This document shows positions 1 to 7,541 of a stretch of DNA of 35,723 nucleotides, piece after piece (the first letter of the stretch is position 1; every line of letters starts with the position of its first letter). The notes under the pieces were generated by a model, which saw only the letters and a list, made by a program, of their open reading frames with translations, did no database searches and was not told the DNA's origin. The stretch is from assembly GCA_044375955.1 (NCBI GenBank), contig JBILLS010000019.1, forward strand, positions 1-35,723. The letters run 5' to 3'. Source of the DNA: VGCC01 sp044375955. Lineage in GTDB: Bacteria; Actinomycetota; Actinomycetes; S36-B12. Position numbers and translations under genes: made by a program.

Positions 1-449
1 ATTGGTGCGCGAAGCTGGCGCTGATGGAAGGCTACCGACGACGCGACGGGCTCAGTTGGTCGGATCCCCGGTTGGCGCTCATCGACCTGCAGTATTCCGA
101 CATGCGCCCGGAGAAGGGTCTCGCCTACCAACTCGAGCGTCGTGGCTCCTTGCTTCGAATGACCTCCGACGAAGAAGTGAGTTCGGCCGTGGAGGCTCCG
201 CCACGTGATACCCGAGCCTTCTTTCGAGGAGAGTGCATGCGTCGATACCCCGACAACATCGCCGCCGCTGCCTGGGACTCCGTTGTCTTCGACTTGCCCG
301 AGGCCGAGACGCTGTTGCGAGTGCCGACGATGGAGCCCACTCGGGGGACCGCAGCGCATGTCGAACACCTCTTGGACCGCGCCCCCACGGCCGGGGCGCT
401 CGTACGCCTGCTCCAAGGCGAGGAGGCCGACTCCGAGCAGAGCCATTAG
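1..449 (+). CDS. dop: Pup deamidase/depupylase Dop, C-terminal fragment
   Basis: This is the 3' end of a gene that begins before the window; the reading frame runs from base 3 to the TAG at 447-449. About 148 residues are visible. The stretch DTRAFFRGECMRRY, followed by AAASWDS-like AAAWDSVVFDLP and VPTMEPTRGT, matches the C-terminal part of Dop and not its paralogue PafA, which is present separately at 2196-3560. Dop belongs to the carboxylate-amine ligase/glutamine-synthetase-like fold; it converts the C-terminal Gln of Pup to Glu and removes Pup from substrates. The ATP-binding and catalytic N-terminal part lies outside the window and cannot be judged. Position directly before pup is the usual actinobacterial arrangement. 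Its stop codon doubles as the first three bases of the pup -10 element. Confidence 0.93.
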   Translation, partial: WCAKLALMEGYRRRDGLSWSDPRLALIDLQYSDMRPEKGLAYQLERRGSLLRMTSDEEVSSAVEAPPRDTRAFFRGECMRRYPDNIAAAAWDSVVFDLPEAETLLRVPTMEPTRGTAAHVEHLLDRAPTAGALVRLLQGEEADSEQSH

Positions 450-452
450 CCT
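447..452 (+). promoter_or_regulatory. Predicted -10 element of a leaderless pup transcript
   Basis: TAGCCT lies exactly six bases before the pup ATG at 459. There is no Shine-Dalgarno sequence in between, so transcription probably starts at or next to the A of the ATG. The TAG is also the dop stop codon. No clear -35 consensus is visible. Confidence 0.6.
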
Positions 453-458
453 TGTGTC

Positions 459-653
459 ATGGCCGCACAGGAGAGCACGGGAAAGCGCTCGACGAAATCC
501 CCGAACGAGCACGACGAGGAGCGCACAGCCCCATCGATCGACACATCCGCACTCGATGCGGATGTCGATGCCATCCTGGACGAGATCGATGAAGTGCTCG
601 AGGAGAACGCTGAGGACTTCGTGAAGTCGTTCGTGCAGAAGGGCGGACAGTGA
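459..653 (+). CDS. pup: Prokaryotic ubiquitin-like protein Pup
   Basis: A 64-residue, acidic, largely disordered protein. The C-terminal half carries the conserved segment DVDAILDEIDEVLEENAEDF, the coiled-coil region that docks on the proteasomal ATPase (Mpa/ARC), and the end is VQKGGQ. A terminal Gln means the protein must be deamidated to Glu by Dop before PafA can attach it to lysines of target proteins. The ATG at 459 is supported by family length and by the promoter six bases upstream; no ribosome-binding site is seen. The stop TGA overlaps the GTG start of prcB (GTGA), so the two are translationally coupled. Tagging takes place in the cytosol. Confidence 0.97.
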   Translation: MAAQESTGKRSTKSPNEHDEERTAPSIDTSALDADVDAILDEIDEVLEENAEDFVKSFVQKGGQ

Positions 654-1480
654 GGCAGAACGATGGCTTCAGTCAGGCCTTCCGCGCCTCGGACACCGTG
701 TCCTTCGCCGACTTCCTCGGACGGGTCACACCCACTCAACCCGTAACCGACTCCGCGTTCGGTGATCAGGGGATCGTCCATGGCACCACCATCGTTGCGT
801 TGCGTTGTGCCGGCGGCGTCGTCATGGCCGGTGATCGCCGAGCCACGATGGGCAACTACATCGCGCAGAAAGATATTGAAAAAGTCTTCCCGGCGGACGA
901 TCTCTCCGTTGTGGGAATCGCAGGAACCGCGGGAATCGGTGTTGAACTGATCCGGCTCTTCTGTGTCGAGTTGGAGCACTACGAAAAGATCGAGGGTTTT
1001 CCGCTCTCGCTCGAGGGCAAGGCCAACCGGTTAGCGAGCCTTCTCCGCACCAATCTTGGCCTCGCAATGCAGGGGCTTGCGGCAGTGCCCCTGTTCGCTG
1101 GGTTCGATCCCCGCAGCGATTGCGGTCGGATCTTCTCCTATGACGTGACGGGTGGCCGATACGAGGAACACGATTTCTACGCGGTGGGTTCTGGCTCCTC
1201 ATTCGCGAGGGGTTCCCTCAAGAAGCTGTATCGCCGTGATGTCGATTGCTCTATGGCTGTGCAGATCGCCCTTGAGGCACTCTTCGACGCCGCCGACGAT
1301 GACAGCGCGACCGGCGGTCCGGATCCCGCACGAGGTATCTATCCAGTTATCGCTCGCGTCACTCGCGAAGGTGTCACGATGCTCGACGACGCCGAGGTGG
1401 GACCGCGGGTGCAGAGGATGCTCGCCCTACGTCAGCAGAATCCCGATGGGCCGACAGCGACCGTCGGAGGTGAATCATGA
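650..1480 (+). CDS. prcB: 20S proteasome beta subunit PrcB
   Basis: A 276-residue precursor of the catalytic proteasome ring. A 45-residue propeptide precedes HG|TTIVAL; autocleavage would expose Thr46 as the N-terminal nucleophile. Asp62 (GDRR) and Lys78 (EKVF) fall at mature positions 17 and 33, completing the Thr1/Asp17/Lys33 catalytic set. Other signatures are GIAGTAGIGVE, ELEHYEK, AVGSGSSFA and AADDDSATGGPD. The start is GTG 650, preceded by an A/G-rich AAGGGCGGACA and overlapping the pup stop by four bases. The 3' end overlaps prcA by four bases (ATGA). With PrcA it builds an alpha7-beta7-beta7-alpha7 cytosolic barrel that degrades pupylated proteins. Confidence 0.97.
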   Translation: MRQNDGFSQAFRASDTVSFADFLGRVTPTQPVTDSAFGDQGIVHGTTIVALRCAGGVVMAGDRRATMGNYIAQKDIEKVFPADDLSVVGIAGTAGIGVELIRLFCVELEHYEKIEGFPLSLEGKANRLASLLRTNLGLAMQGLAAVPLFAGFDPRSDCGRIFSYDVTGGRYEEHDFYAVGSGSSFARGSLKKLYRRDVDCSMAVQIALEALFDAADDDSATGGPDPARGIYPVIARVTREGVTMLDDAEVGPRVQRMLALRQQNPDGPTATVGGES

Positions 1481-2175
1481 GCGTTCCCTTCTACGTATCG
1501 CCCGAACAGATCATGAAGGACAAGGCGGACTTCGCGAGGAAGGGGATCGCGCGGGGTCGAAGCGTCGTCGTTCTGCAGGCGGATGCCGGAATTCTGTTCG
1601 TCGCCGAGAACCCCTCCAAGGCACTCCACAAGATCAGCGAGATCTACGACCGCATCGGCTTCGCGGCGGTGGGCAAGTACAACGAGTTCGAGAATCTCCG
1701 GGTCGCAGGGATCCGTCTCGCAGACCTCCGCGGCTACAGCTACGACCGGTCGGACGTGACAGGCCGTGGATTGGCCAACGCCTACGCACAGACTCTCGGC
1801 TCGATTTTCACGGAGACAACGAAGCCGTATGAGGTGGAGATCGTCGTCGCGGAACTCGGCAGCACCCCCGACCACGACCAGATCTACCGGCTGACATTCG
1901 ATGGATCGGTGGCCGATGAGCAGGGGTACGTAGCCATGGGCGGACTCGCCGACGCGATCTCGACCTATCTCCGTGATCACTGGGCGCCGGGGCAATCTGT
2001 CGCGAGCAACCTGAAACTCGCGGTGGCTGCGCTCGACGCACACGGATCGGAGCAGCCACGTACCTTGACCCCATCTGACCTCGAGGTCGCGATGCTCGAT
2101 CGCTCCCGGACGCGCCGCACGTTCCGTCGCCTGGATTCATCCGAAGTGGCCGCGCTCCTGTCCGGAACGGACTGA
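1477..2175 (+). CDS. prcA: 20S proteasome alpha subunit PrcA
   Basis: A 232-residue alpha subunit. The N-terminal segment SVPFYVSPEQIMKDKADFARKG is the gating tail and helix H0 typical of actinobacterial PrcA, and GKYNEFENLRVAGIRLAD plus RSDVTGRGLANAYAQ are family signatures. There is no N-terminal Thr nucleophile, as expected for an alpha subunit, which is structural and gates substrate entry. The ATG at 1477 has a good ribosome-binding site (GGAGGTGA) and overlaps the prcB stop by four bases, so equal production of the two subunits is likely enforced by coupling. It is followed after 20 bases by pafA, which has its own promoter. Confidence 0.97.
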   Translation: MSVPFYVSPEQIMKDKADFARKGIARGRSVVVLQADAGILFVAENPSKALHKISEIYDRIGFAAVGKYNEFENLRVAGIRLADLRGYSYDRSDVTGRGLANAYAQTLGSIFTETTKPYEVEIVVAELGSTPDHDQIYRLTFDGSVADEQGYVAMGGLADAISTYLRDHWAPGQSVASNLKLAVAALDAHGSEQPRTLTPSDLEVAMLDRSRTRRTFRRLDSSEVAALLSGTD

Positions 2176-2183
2176 TCACCGCG

Positions 2184-2189
2184 TAGGCT
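2184..2189 (+). promoter_or_regulatory. Predicted -10 element of a leaderless pafA transcript
   Basis: TAGGCT followed by exactly six bases (CCCGAT region) and the GTG start at 2196. No ribosome-binding site fits the gap. This would let pafA be transcribed apart from pup-prcBA. Confidence 0.6.
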
Positions 2190-2195
2190 CCCGAT

Positions 2196-3560
2196 GTGGA
2201 TCGGCGCATCTTCGGAATCGAAACCGAGTACGGGGTCACATGCACCTTTCGCGGTCAGCGTCGTCTCAGCCCCGATGAGGTGGCTCGCTACCTCTTTCGA
2301 CGCGTTGTCTCGTGGGGCCGCAGCAGCAACGTATTCCTGCGCAATGGGTCCCGCCTCTATCTGGACGTGGGCTCCCACCCCGAATATGCGACGGCAGAGT
2401 GCGATTCCGTCACGCAGCTGATCGCACACGACCGAGCTGGCGAGCGAATCCTTGAGGGACTCTGTGTTGACGCAGAGCACCGTCTCCGCGAAGAGGGAAT
2501 CAACGGGGACATCTACCTCTTCAAGAACAACACGGATTCCGCCGGGAACTCCTACGGGTGCCATGAGAACTTCCTCGTTGAGCGAAGTGTCGATTTCCCT
2601 GCTCTCGCAGAGGGTTTCATCCCGTTCCTCATCTCACGCCAAGTCATCGCGGGCGCGGGCAAGGTGCTCCAGACTCCGCGTGGGTCCCTCTACTCGCTCA
2701 GCCAACGTGCGGATCACATCTGGGAGGGAATCTCAAGCGCCACCACCCGTTCGCGGCCGATCATCAACACGAGGGACGAGCCCCATGCGGACGCGGATCT
2801 GTATCGCCGGCTGCACGTCATCGTCGGTGACAGCAATATGAGTGAGACGACAACCATGCTCAAGGTTGCCAGTGCCGATCTCGTCCTCCGCATGCTGGAG
2901 TCGGGCACGGTCATGCGCGACATGAGCCTCGAGAATCCCATCCGGGCCATTCGCGAAATCAGCCACGACATGACGGGTCAGCAGAAGGTGCGTCTTGCCA
3001 ACGGCCGGGAGCTCTCCGCCCTCGAAATGCAAAGCGAGTATTTCGACAAAGTGTCCAGCTTCGTGGACCGACGAGACCTCCGCCAGATTCCTGTGGTCGC
3101 TCGGACCATGGAGTTGTGGGAACGCACGATCAAGGCAGTCGGAGCACAAGACATCTCACTCATCGACCGCGAGATCGATTGGGCGATCAAGTTGCGGATG
3201 ATCGATCGTTACATGTCCAAACACAGCATCCCGCTCTCGTCTGCGAAAGTGGCTCAACTCGACTTGGCCTACCACGACATCAATCGATCACGGGGGCTCT
3301 ACTACCTTCTGGAACGCCGTGGGATGGTCGATCGCGTCGTACGCGATGTCGATGTCTTCGAAGCAAAGGTGACTCCTCCACAGACGACACGCGCCAAATT
3401 GCGTGGCGACTTCGTGCGTCGGGCCCAGGAGCGGCGCCGTGACTTCACGGTCGACTGGGTGCACTTGAAACTCAACGACCAGGCGCAGCGCACTGTCTTG
3501 TGCAAGGACCCCTTCACGTCCGTGGACGAGCGAGTGGAGCGCCTGATCGCGAGTATGTGA
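2196..3560 (+). CDS. pafA: Pup-protein ligase PafA
   Basis: A 454-residue enzyme that uses ATP to link the C-terminal Glu of Pup to lysine side chains of target proteins. The N-terminus MDRRIFGIETEYGVTCTF carries the conserved GIETEYG ATP/Mg-binding motif of the Dop/PafA family; YLDVGSHPEYATAECD, NNTDSAGNSYGCHENFLV and GSRLYLD are further active-site signatures. PafA is separated from Dop by lacking the Dop loop and by the C-terminal NDQAQRTVLCKDPF region. The start GTG 2196 is chosen because IFGIETEYG must lie at the extreme N-terminus and because a -10 hexamer sits six bases upstream. It follows prcA and precedes the FKBP pair. Length matches the family (about 450). Confidence 0.97.
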   Translation: MDRRIFGIETEYGVTCTFRGQRRLSPDEVARYLFRRVVSWGRSSNVFLRNGSRLYLDVGSHPEYATAECDSVTQLIAHDRAGERILEGLCVDAEHRLREEGINGDIYLFKNNTDSAGNSYGCHENFLVERSVDFPALAEGFIPFLISRQVIAGAGKVLQTPRGSLYSLSQRADHIWEGISSATTRSRPIINTRDEPHADADLYRRLHVIVGDSNMSETTTMLKVASADLVLRMLESGTVMRDMSLENPIRAIREISHDMTGQQKVRLANGRELSALEMQSEYFDKVSSFVDRRDLRQIPVVARTMELWERTIKAVGAQDISLIDREIDWAIKLRMIDRYMSKHSIPLSSAKVAQLDLAYHDINRSRGLYYLLERRGMVDRVVRDVDVFEAKVTPPQTTRAKLRGDFVRRAQERRRDFTVDWVHLKLNDQAQRTVLCKDPFTSVDERVERLIASM

Positions 3561-3567
3561 TGTTTGT

Positions 3568-3573
3568 TAGGGT
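3568..3573 (+). promoter_or_regulatory. Predicted -10 element of a leaderless FKBP-lipoprotein transcript
   Basis: TAGGGT followed by six bases (CATCGG) and the ATG at 3580, with no ribosome-binding site. It lies just after the pafA stop. Confidence 0.6.
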
Positions 3574-3579
3574 CATCGG

Positions 3580-4176
3580 ATGAAGTCACTCGCCGTCTGC
3601 GCCGTCCTCTTTGCCTCACTCGCCGTCAGTGCTTGCTCCCAGGGCGGAGAAGCGGCCGACGAGGTTGCGGCGTCGGCACCCGACTCCACGGAGTGGGTCA
3701 CCTCCGATTGCACGAGCCTCACCGAGATCGTGGACGATACGGCAGCACTCTCCGACTCAGACCTCATCGCCCCCGGAGTCGCCGTGACGGTGACGGATCC
3801 CGCGAGCCCCAGCATCAGCGTGCAACCAGGTACCGAGCCACCCGCGGACCTGATCAGCGGAATCGTTCGCGAGGGGACGGGTGATGCCGCCGAACTGAAC
3901 GACACCGTCACCGTTCAGTACTGCGGGGTGGGTCTCGCCACGGGTCTCGCCTTCGACTCCTCGTGGGCGCGCGGTGCACCTGCGACCTTCGGCCTGGTGG
4001 AAGGGGGACTGATCCAGGGCTGGATCGAGGGCGTGCCGGGCATGCGGATCGGCGAACAGCGGGTCCTCATCATCCCCGGGCCGCTCGCGTACGGCGACTC
4101 TTCACCGGGAGGGACCATCCAGCCCAATGAAACCCTGGTCTTCCTTGTGGAACTCGTGAATGTCGAGAAGGGCTGA
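3580..4176 (+). CDS. FKBP-type peptidyl-prolyl isomerase, predicted lipoprotein
   Basis: A 198-residue protein. The N-terminus MKSLAVCAVLFASLAVSAC is a lipoprotein signal with a lipobox VSA|C, so Cys19 should be lipid-modified and the protein anchored outside the membrane. A low-complexity linker leads to an FKBP domain from about residue 85 to the end, with FDSSWARG, GLIQGWIEGVPGMRIGEQRVLIIP and LAYGDSSPGG, the typical substrate-pocket segments. The role is cis-trans isomerisation of Xaa-Pro bonds in exported proteins. It stands between pafA and a second, signal-less FKBP at 4178. Lipidation would involve Lnt, encoded at 14663. The domain is weakly duplicated in its N-terminal part (residues 30-85 resemble no family I can name). 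Confidence 0.88.
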   Translation: MKSLAVCAVLFASLAVSACSQGGEAADEVAASAPDSTEWVTSDCTSLTEIVDDTAALSDSDLIAPGVAVTVTDPASPSISVQPGTEPPADLISGIVREGTGDAAELNDTVTVQYCGVGLATGLAFDSSWARGAPATFGLVEGGLIQGWIEGVPGMRIGEQRVLIIPGPLAYGDSSPGGTIQPNETLVFLVELVNVEKG

Positions 4177-4177
4177 C

Positions 4178-4537
4178 ATGGACAAGCCGATGGTGGACTT
4201 CATCGAAGGTCCCGCGCCTGACAACCTCGTGATTTCGGACATTCATGTGGGACCGGCCGCGGAGCCGCCACCCGGTGCCTACGTGGACGTCCACTACGTC
4301 GGGGTGGAGTTCGACACGGGCGAAGAGTTCGACTCGTCCTGGGATCGCGGTGAGAGCATCACGTTCCCACTGTCCGGTCTGATCCAGGGCTGGCAGGAGG
4401 GCATCCCGGGTATGCGCGTGGGTGGGCGGCGCCAACTCGTCATCCCACCGGAGATGGCCTACGGCCCCGCCGGTGCAGGGCATCGCCTCTCCGGCAAGAC
4501 ACTGGTCTTCATCATCGATCTTCTCGCTGTGCGGTAA
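4178..4537 (+). CDS. FKBP-type peptidyl-prolyl isomerase, cytoplasmic
   Basis: A 119-residue single-domain FKBP: DIHVGPAAEPPPGAYVDVHYVGV, FDSSWDRGE, GLIQGWQEGIPGMRVGGRRQLVIPPEMAYG and TLVFIIDLLAV cover the whole fold. There is no signal peptide, so it acts in the cytosol. The ATG at 4178 is preferred over an in-frame ATG at 4160 because it has GAGAAGG at suitable spacing, does not overlap the upstream gene, and gives the normal family N-terminus. It starts two bases after the lipoprotein FKBP and ends two bases before pafB, so it belongs to one operon with pafB and pafC. Confidence 0.92.
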   Translation: MDKPMVDFIEGPAPDNLVISDIHVGPAAEPPPGAYVDVHYVGVEFDTGEEFDSSWDRGESITFPLSGLIQGWQEGIPGMRVGGRRQLVIPPEMAYGPAGAGHRLSGKTLVFIIDLLAVR

Positions 4538-4539
4538 CC

Positions 4540-5511
4540 ATGGGGAGCCGGCTCGAACGCACTGAGCGCCTCCTCAACCTGGTTTTCTGCCTCATGGCCG
4601 CCGAGCGCCCCGTTCCTCGCGGCACGATTCGGGCGAATGTCGCCGGCTATGACCCGGATGGCTCCACAGAGGCTTTCGAGCGGATGTTCGAACGCGACAA
4701 GGAGGAACTCCGTGGAATGGGCATACCGATCGACACGCTGTATGACGTTAACGGCGATGTCGCGGGGTACCGGATCATTCCCACGAACTACCAACTCGTC
4801 GATGTAGTTCTCACGGCAGAGGAGCGGGCTGCAGTCGCGCTCGCTGCCCGCGTGTGGCAGGGCGCTGCCATGTCTGAAGCTGCTTCGCAGGCGGTACTCA
4901 AGTTGTCTGCTGGCACGGGGGAGGTGCAGCCGCCCGTGTCTCGCCTCCCTCAATTCGCGCGGATGTCCGCAGACGACTCTCGACTGTTGCCTTTGATCCG
5001 CGCGGCGGGGGAAGGGCGCCGCGTCTCCTTCACGTATCGCGGTATTTCCGACGAGGACCCCACCGTGAGGATCATCGACCCGTGGGCGATCGTCACGCGG
5101 CGCGGTCAGTGGTACCTCATTGGACACGATGAGTCGAGGAATGCGCCCCGCGCCTTCCGACTCTCTCGATTCCGCGGCGACGTCACCGTGCTGACGGAGG
5201 CAATCCGAACTCCACGGCCGTCGGATTTCGATCCCGGGGGGTTCGTCACGGTGGATCTGATCGATCCTGTGTCCGCGACCATCGCTATTGAGAAAGCGGG
5301 TGCTGCGGAGTTCATCCGACGGGCCACGAGCATCGTGGATGCAGGCGACCATCTTCAGGTCCAGGTAACCATGGAGCGGGAGTCGCTGATCGGTCACGTG
5401 ACCGCCTCGCTGCCACAGGTCCTCGCGGTCGAGCCGGTTTCCCTCCTCAACGACGTTCGCGATCGTGTGACAACGGTGATCGCGGCCCATCGTGGTGAGC
5501 GCCATGGCTGA
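4540..5511 (+). CDS. pafB: WYL-domain transcriptional regulator PafB
   Basis: A 323-residue protein with an N-terminal winged helix (SRLERTERLLNLVFCLMAAERPV through about residue 80) and a WYL domain in the second half (RRGQWYLIGHDESRNAPRAFRLSRF). In mycobacteria PafB works with PafC as a heteromeric activator of the LexA-independent DNA-damage response; the same is inferred here. The ATG at 4540 gives the conserved N-terminus and lies two bases after the FKBP stop. No separate promoter is seen, so it is probably read with the FKBP genes and coupled to pafC, which it overlaps by eight bases. In some actinobacteria pafB and pafC are fused; here they are separate. Confidence 0.94.
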   Translation: MGSRLERTERLLNLVFCLMAAERPVPRGTIRANVAGYDPDGSTEAFERMFERDKEELRGMGIPIDTLYDVNGDVAGYRIIPTNYQLVDVVLTAEERAAVALAARVWQGAAMSEAASQAVLKLSAGTGEVQPPVSRLPQFARMSADDSRLLPLIRAAGEGRRVSFTYRGISDEDPTVRIIDPWAIVTRRGQWYLIGHDESRNAPRAFRLSRFRGDVTVLTEAIRTPRPSDFDPGGFVTVDLIDPVSATIAIEKAGAAEFIRRATSIVDAGDHLQVQVTMERESLIGHVTASLPQVLAVEPVSLLNDVRDRVTTVIAAHRGERHG

Positions 5512-6445
5512 GGCACCCGCGCGACGGATCGGTCGCATGTTGACGCTCGTACCGTGGCTGGCCGCCCGTCCCGGAGTCACCCTGCGAGAGACCGCCGAGC
5601 ACTTCGGGATCAGCCAGGAGACGCTGGAGGCAGACCTCTGGCAGATCATTCTGTGCGGAGTCCCGGGGTACGGCCCCGACCAATTGGTCGACATTGACTT
5701 CTGGGACGACGGAGCCATCTACGTGCACGACGCGCAGACCCTTACCTCCCCGCTACGACTAAGTCCCGAGGAGTCGGCTGCGATCCTTCTGGGGCTTCGG
5801 GCGCTGGCCCAGACCCCGGGCCTTGCGGGAAACGAAGCGGTCGTCAGTGCGGTTGCGAAACTGCAGAGCGCCCTCGACCTTAAAGAGGACACCTCGGAGG
5901 TCGTGCCTGCCGTGACGGCTTCCGCTGAGACCTCTGAGACTCTGCAGCATGCGATCACCCAACGGTCTCGCGTCACCCTCGAATACGGCTCGTCCGACGG
6001 CGAGGTCACAGTTCGCGACGTCTGGCCGCAGCACACGATCACGATCGACGGCTTCACCTACGTGACGGGCTGGTGCGAGCGGGCAGAGTCCCTGCGGACG
6101 TTTCGGGTGGATCGGATCCTCCGCGCCGAGCCTTCGAGCGCCCAGGGCACTGTTCCGATTGCTGAGGTGCACCCCTGGTGGGAGGACATCGACGTCCATC
6201 GAGCGAGGGTCCGGGTGAGCGCCTCCCGAAGCTGGGTGCTGGACGAGGCCAGTGGGGTCGAGATCATCGACGACTCCGGTCCGTGGCTCGAGGCCTCCCT
6301 GGGATTCGCCAACATCGCCTGGCTCACGAACTGGGTACTCAGGAACCCCGGAACGGTCGTCGTTCTCGAGCCAGCGTGGGTGGTGGACGACGTGCTCACC
6401 CGGGCCGAGCGACTCATCGAGGCACCCCTTCTGCGGCGTGGGTAG
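5504..6445 (+). CDS. pafC: WYL-domain transcriptional regulator PafC
   Basis: A 313-residue partner of PafB. It begins with a winged helix (RRIGRMLTLVPWLAARPGVTLRETAEHFG) and contains a WYL-like domain from about residue 150 (VTLEYGSSDGEVTVRDVWPQ, DGFTYVTGWCERAESLRTFRVDRI) and a C-terminal extension. The ATG at 5504 is chosen over an in-frame GTG at 5492 because it matches the family N-terminus MAE..RRIGRML and has GGTGAG upstream. It overlaps pafB by eight bases. The stop TAG at 6443 is shared with the -10 element in front of tatA. Confidence 0.93.
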   Translation: MAEAPARRIGRMLTLVPWLAARPGVTLRETAEHFGISQETLEADLWQIILCGVPGYGPDQLVDIDFWDDGAIYVHDAQTLTSPLRLSPEESAAILLGLRALAQTPGLAGNEAVVSAVAKLQSALDLKEDTSEVVPAVTASAETSETLQHAITQRSRVTLEYGSSDGEVTVRDVWPQHTITIDGFTYVTGWCERAESLRTFRVDRILRAEPSSAQGTVPIAEVHPWWEDIDVHRARVRVSASRSWVLDEASGVEIIDDSGPWLEASLGFANIAWLTNWVLRNPGTVVVLEPAWVVDDVLTRAERLIEAPLLRRG

Positions 6446-6448
6446 ACT
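6443..6448 (+). promoter_or_regulatory. Predicted -10 element for the tatA operon
   Basis: TAGACT overlaps the pafC TAG stop. A start about seven bases downstream would give a 5' leader of roughly 23 bases that contains the tatA ribosome-binding site (AGGAG), so this transcript would not be leaderless. Confidence 0.5.
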
Positions 6449-6477
6449 CACAGAACACTCAGGGATCAGGAGACACG

Positions 6478-6702
6478 ATGCCCAACCTCCGCTGGCAGGA
6501 ACTGCTCATCATCGTGCTCATCGTCGTCTTGCTGTTCGGAGCTAAGCGACTCCCGGACGCCGCGCGGGGCATCGGTCGTTCCCTACGGATCTTCAAGGCC
6601 GAGACGAAGGGTCTCTCCGGGGATCAGGCACCGTCGGCATTGGAAGCCGATGCCCCCGCCACGGAGGAGCGCCGCGACCCACAGGGCCGAACCGAGTCCT
6701 GA
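6478..6702 (+). CDS. tatA: Twin-arginine translocase subunit TatA
   Basis: A 74-residue protein with an N-terminal membrane helix (ELLIIVLIVVLLF, residues 8-20), the hinge motif FGAKRLPDAARGIGRSLRIFKAE that forms the amphipathic helix, and a short charged tail. These are the defining features of TatA/E, which forms the protein-conducting element of the Tat pathway for folded proteins. It is too short for a typical TatB. The ATG at 6478 has AGGAG eight bases upstream. tatC follows two bases after the stop; no tatB is in the window. Confidence 0.95.
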   Translation: MPNLRWQELLIIVLIVVLLFGAKRLPDAARGIGRSLRIFKAETKGLSGDQAPSALEADAPATEERRDPQGRTES

Positions 6703-6704
6703 AC

Positions 6705-7541
6705 TTGGCCCTCGATGAGCGGAACCGCACCGCGGCGATGCCGCTGTCGGATCATCTGGCAGAACTGAGATCGCGACTTCTCAAGTCGGGTCTGGCCATC
6801 GTGATCGGCATGGTGGCGGGCTGGATCTACTACCCGGATCTTTTTTCATGGCTCAGCGCCCCCTTCAATGCGGTCGTCGCCCAAGCGCGGGCCGAGGGAC
6901 GCGACGTCACCCTCGCCCTCACGGGGGTCGCCGACCCCTTCGTCCTGCAGCTCCAAGTCTCGGCCGTGGCCGGCGTACTCCTGAGCGCGCCCATCTGGCT
7001 CTACCAACTCTGGCGGTTCGTGACACCGGGTCTCCATCGAAATGAGCGGCGCTGGGCGCTTGCCTTCGCGGCGGTCGCGACACCGCTGTTCGCCATGGGC
7101 GTGGCCCTCGCGTACTGGGTCCTGCCGCTAGGGCTGGAAATCCTCTTCGGCTTCACCCCGGACAACGTGGAGAACATCGTCTCCGTCGATCGGTATCTCT
7201 CGTTCTTCCTCCGGACGGTTCTCGTCTTCGGCGTGGGGTTCCTGACCCCACTCCTGATCGTCTTGCTGAACTTCGCGGGCGTGCTCTCCGGCCAACGACT
7301 GCTGTCTTGGTGGCGATGGATCATTTTCGCGGTGGTGATCTTCGCAGCAGTCGCCACACCCACCGGTGATCCGATCAATCTGGCGCTCCTTGCGGGCCCG
7401 ATTCTCGTGCTCGTCGTCATTGCTGTCGGTATCGCACTGCTGAACGATCGTCGCCGTGCCCGTCGAGGCAAAGGCGCGCCCGACTATTCAGATCTTTCCG
7501 ATGACGAAGCCTCACCCCTCGATGAACCCGATACTCCGTGA
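6705..7541 (+). CDS. tatC: Twin-arginine translocase subunit TatC
   Basis: A protein of up to 278 residues with six predicted membrane helices. The N-terminal MPLSDHLAELRSRLLKSG is the conserved cytoplasmic signal-peptide-binding motif; SAPIWLYQLWRFVTPGLHRNERR and FGVGFLTPLLIVLLNFAGVL are further TatC signatures. It binds the twin-arginine signal and recruits TatA. The start is uncertain: TTG at 6705 lies two bases after tatA, while ATG at 6738 begins directly at MPLSDHL; neither has a strong ribosome-binding site. The C-terminus is a charged tail, and the stop overlaps the next gene by four bases (GTGA). Confidence 0.94.
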   Translation: MALDERNRTAAMPLSDHLAELRSRLLKSGLAIVIGMVAGWIYYPDLFSWLSAPFNAVVAQARAEGRDVTLALTGVADPFVLQLQVSAVAGVLLSAPIWLYQLWRFVTPGLHRNERRWALAFAAVATPLFAMGVALAYWVLPLGLEILFGFTPDNVENIVSVDRYLSFFLRTVLVFGVGFLTPLLIVLLNFAGVLSGQRLLSWWRWIIFAVVIFAAVATPTGDPINLALLAGPILVLVVIAVGIALLNDRRRARRGKGAPDYSDLSDDEASPLDEPDTP

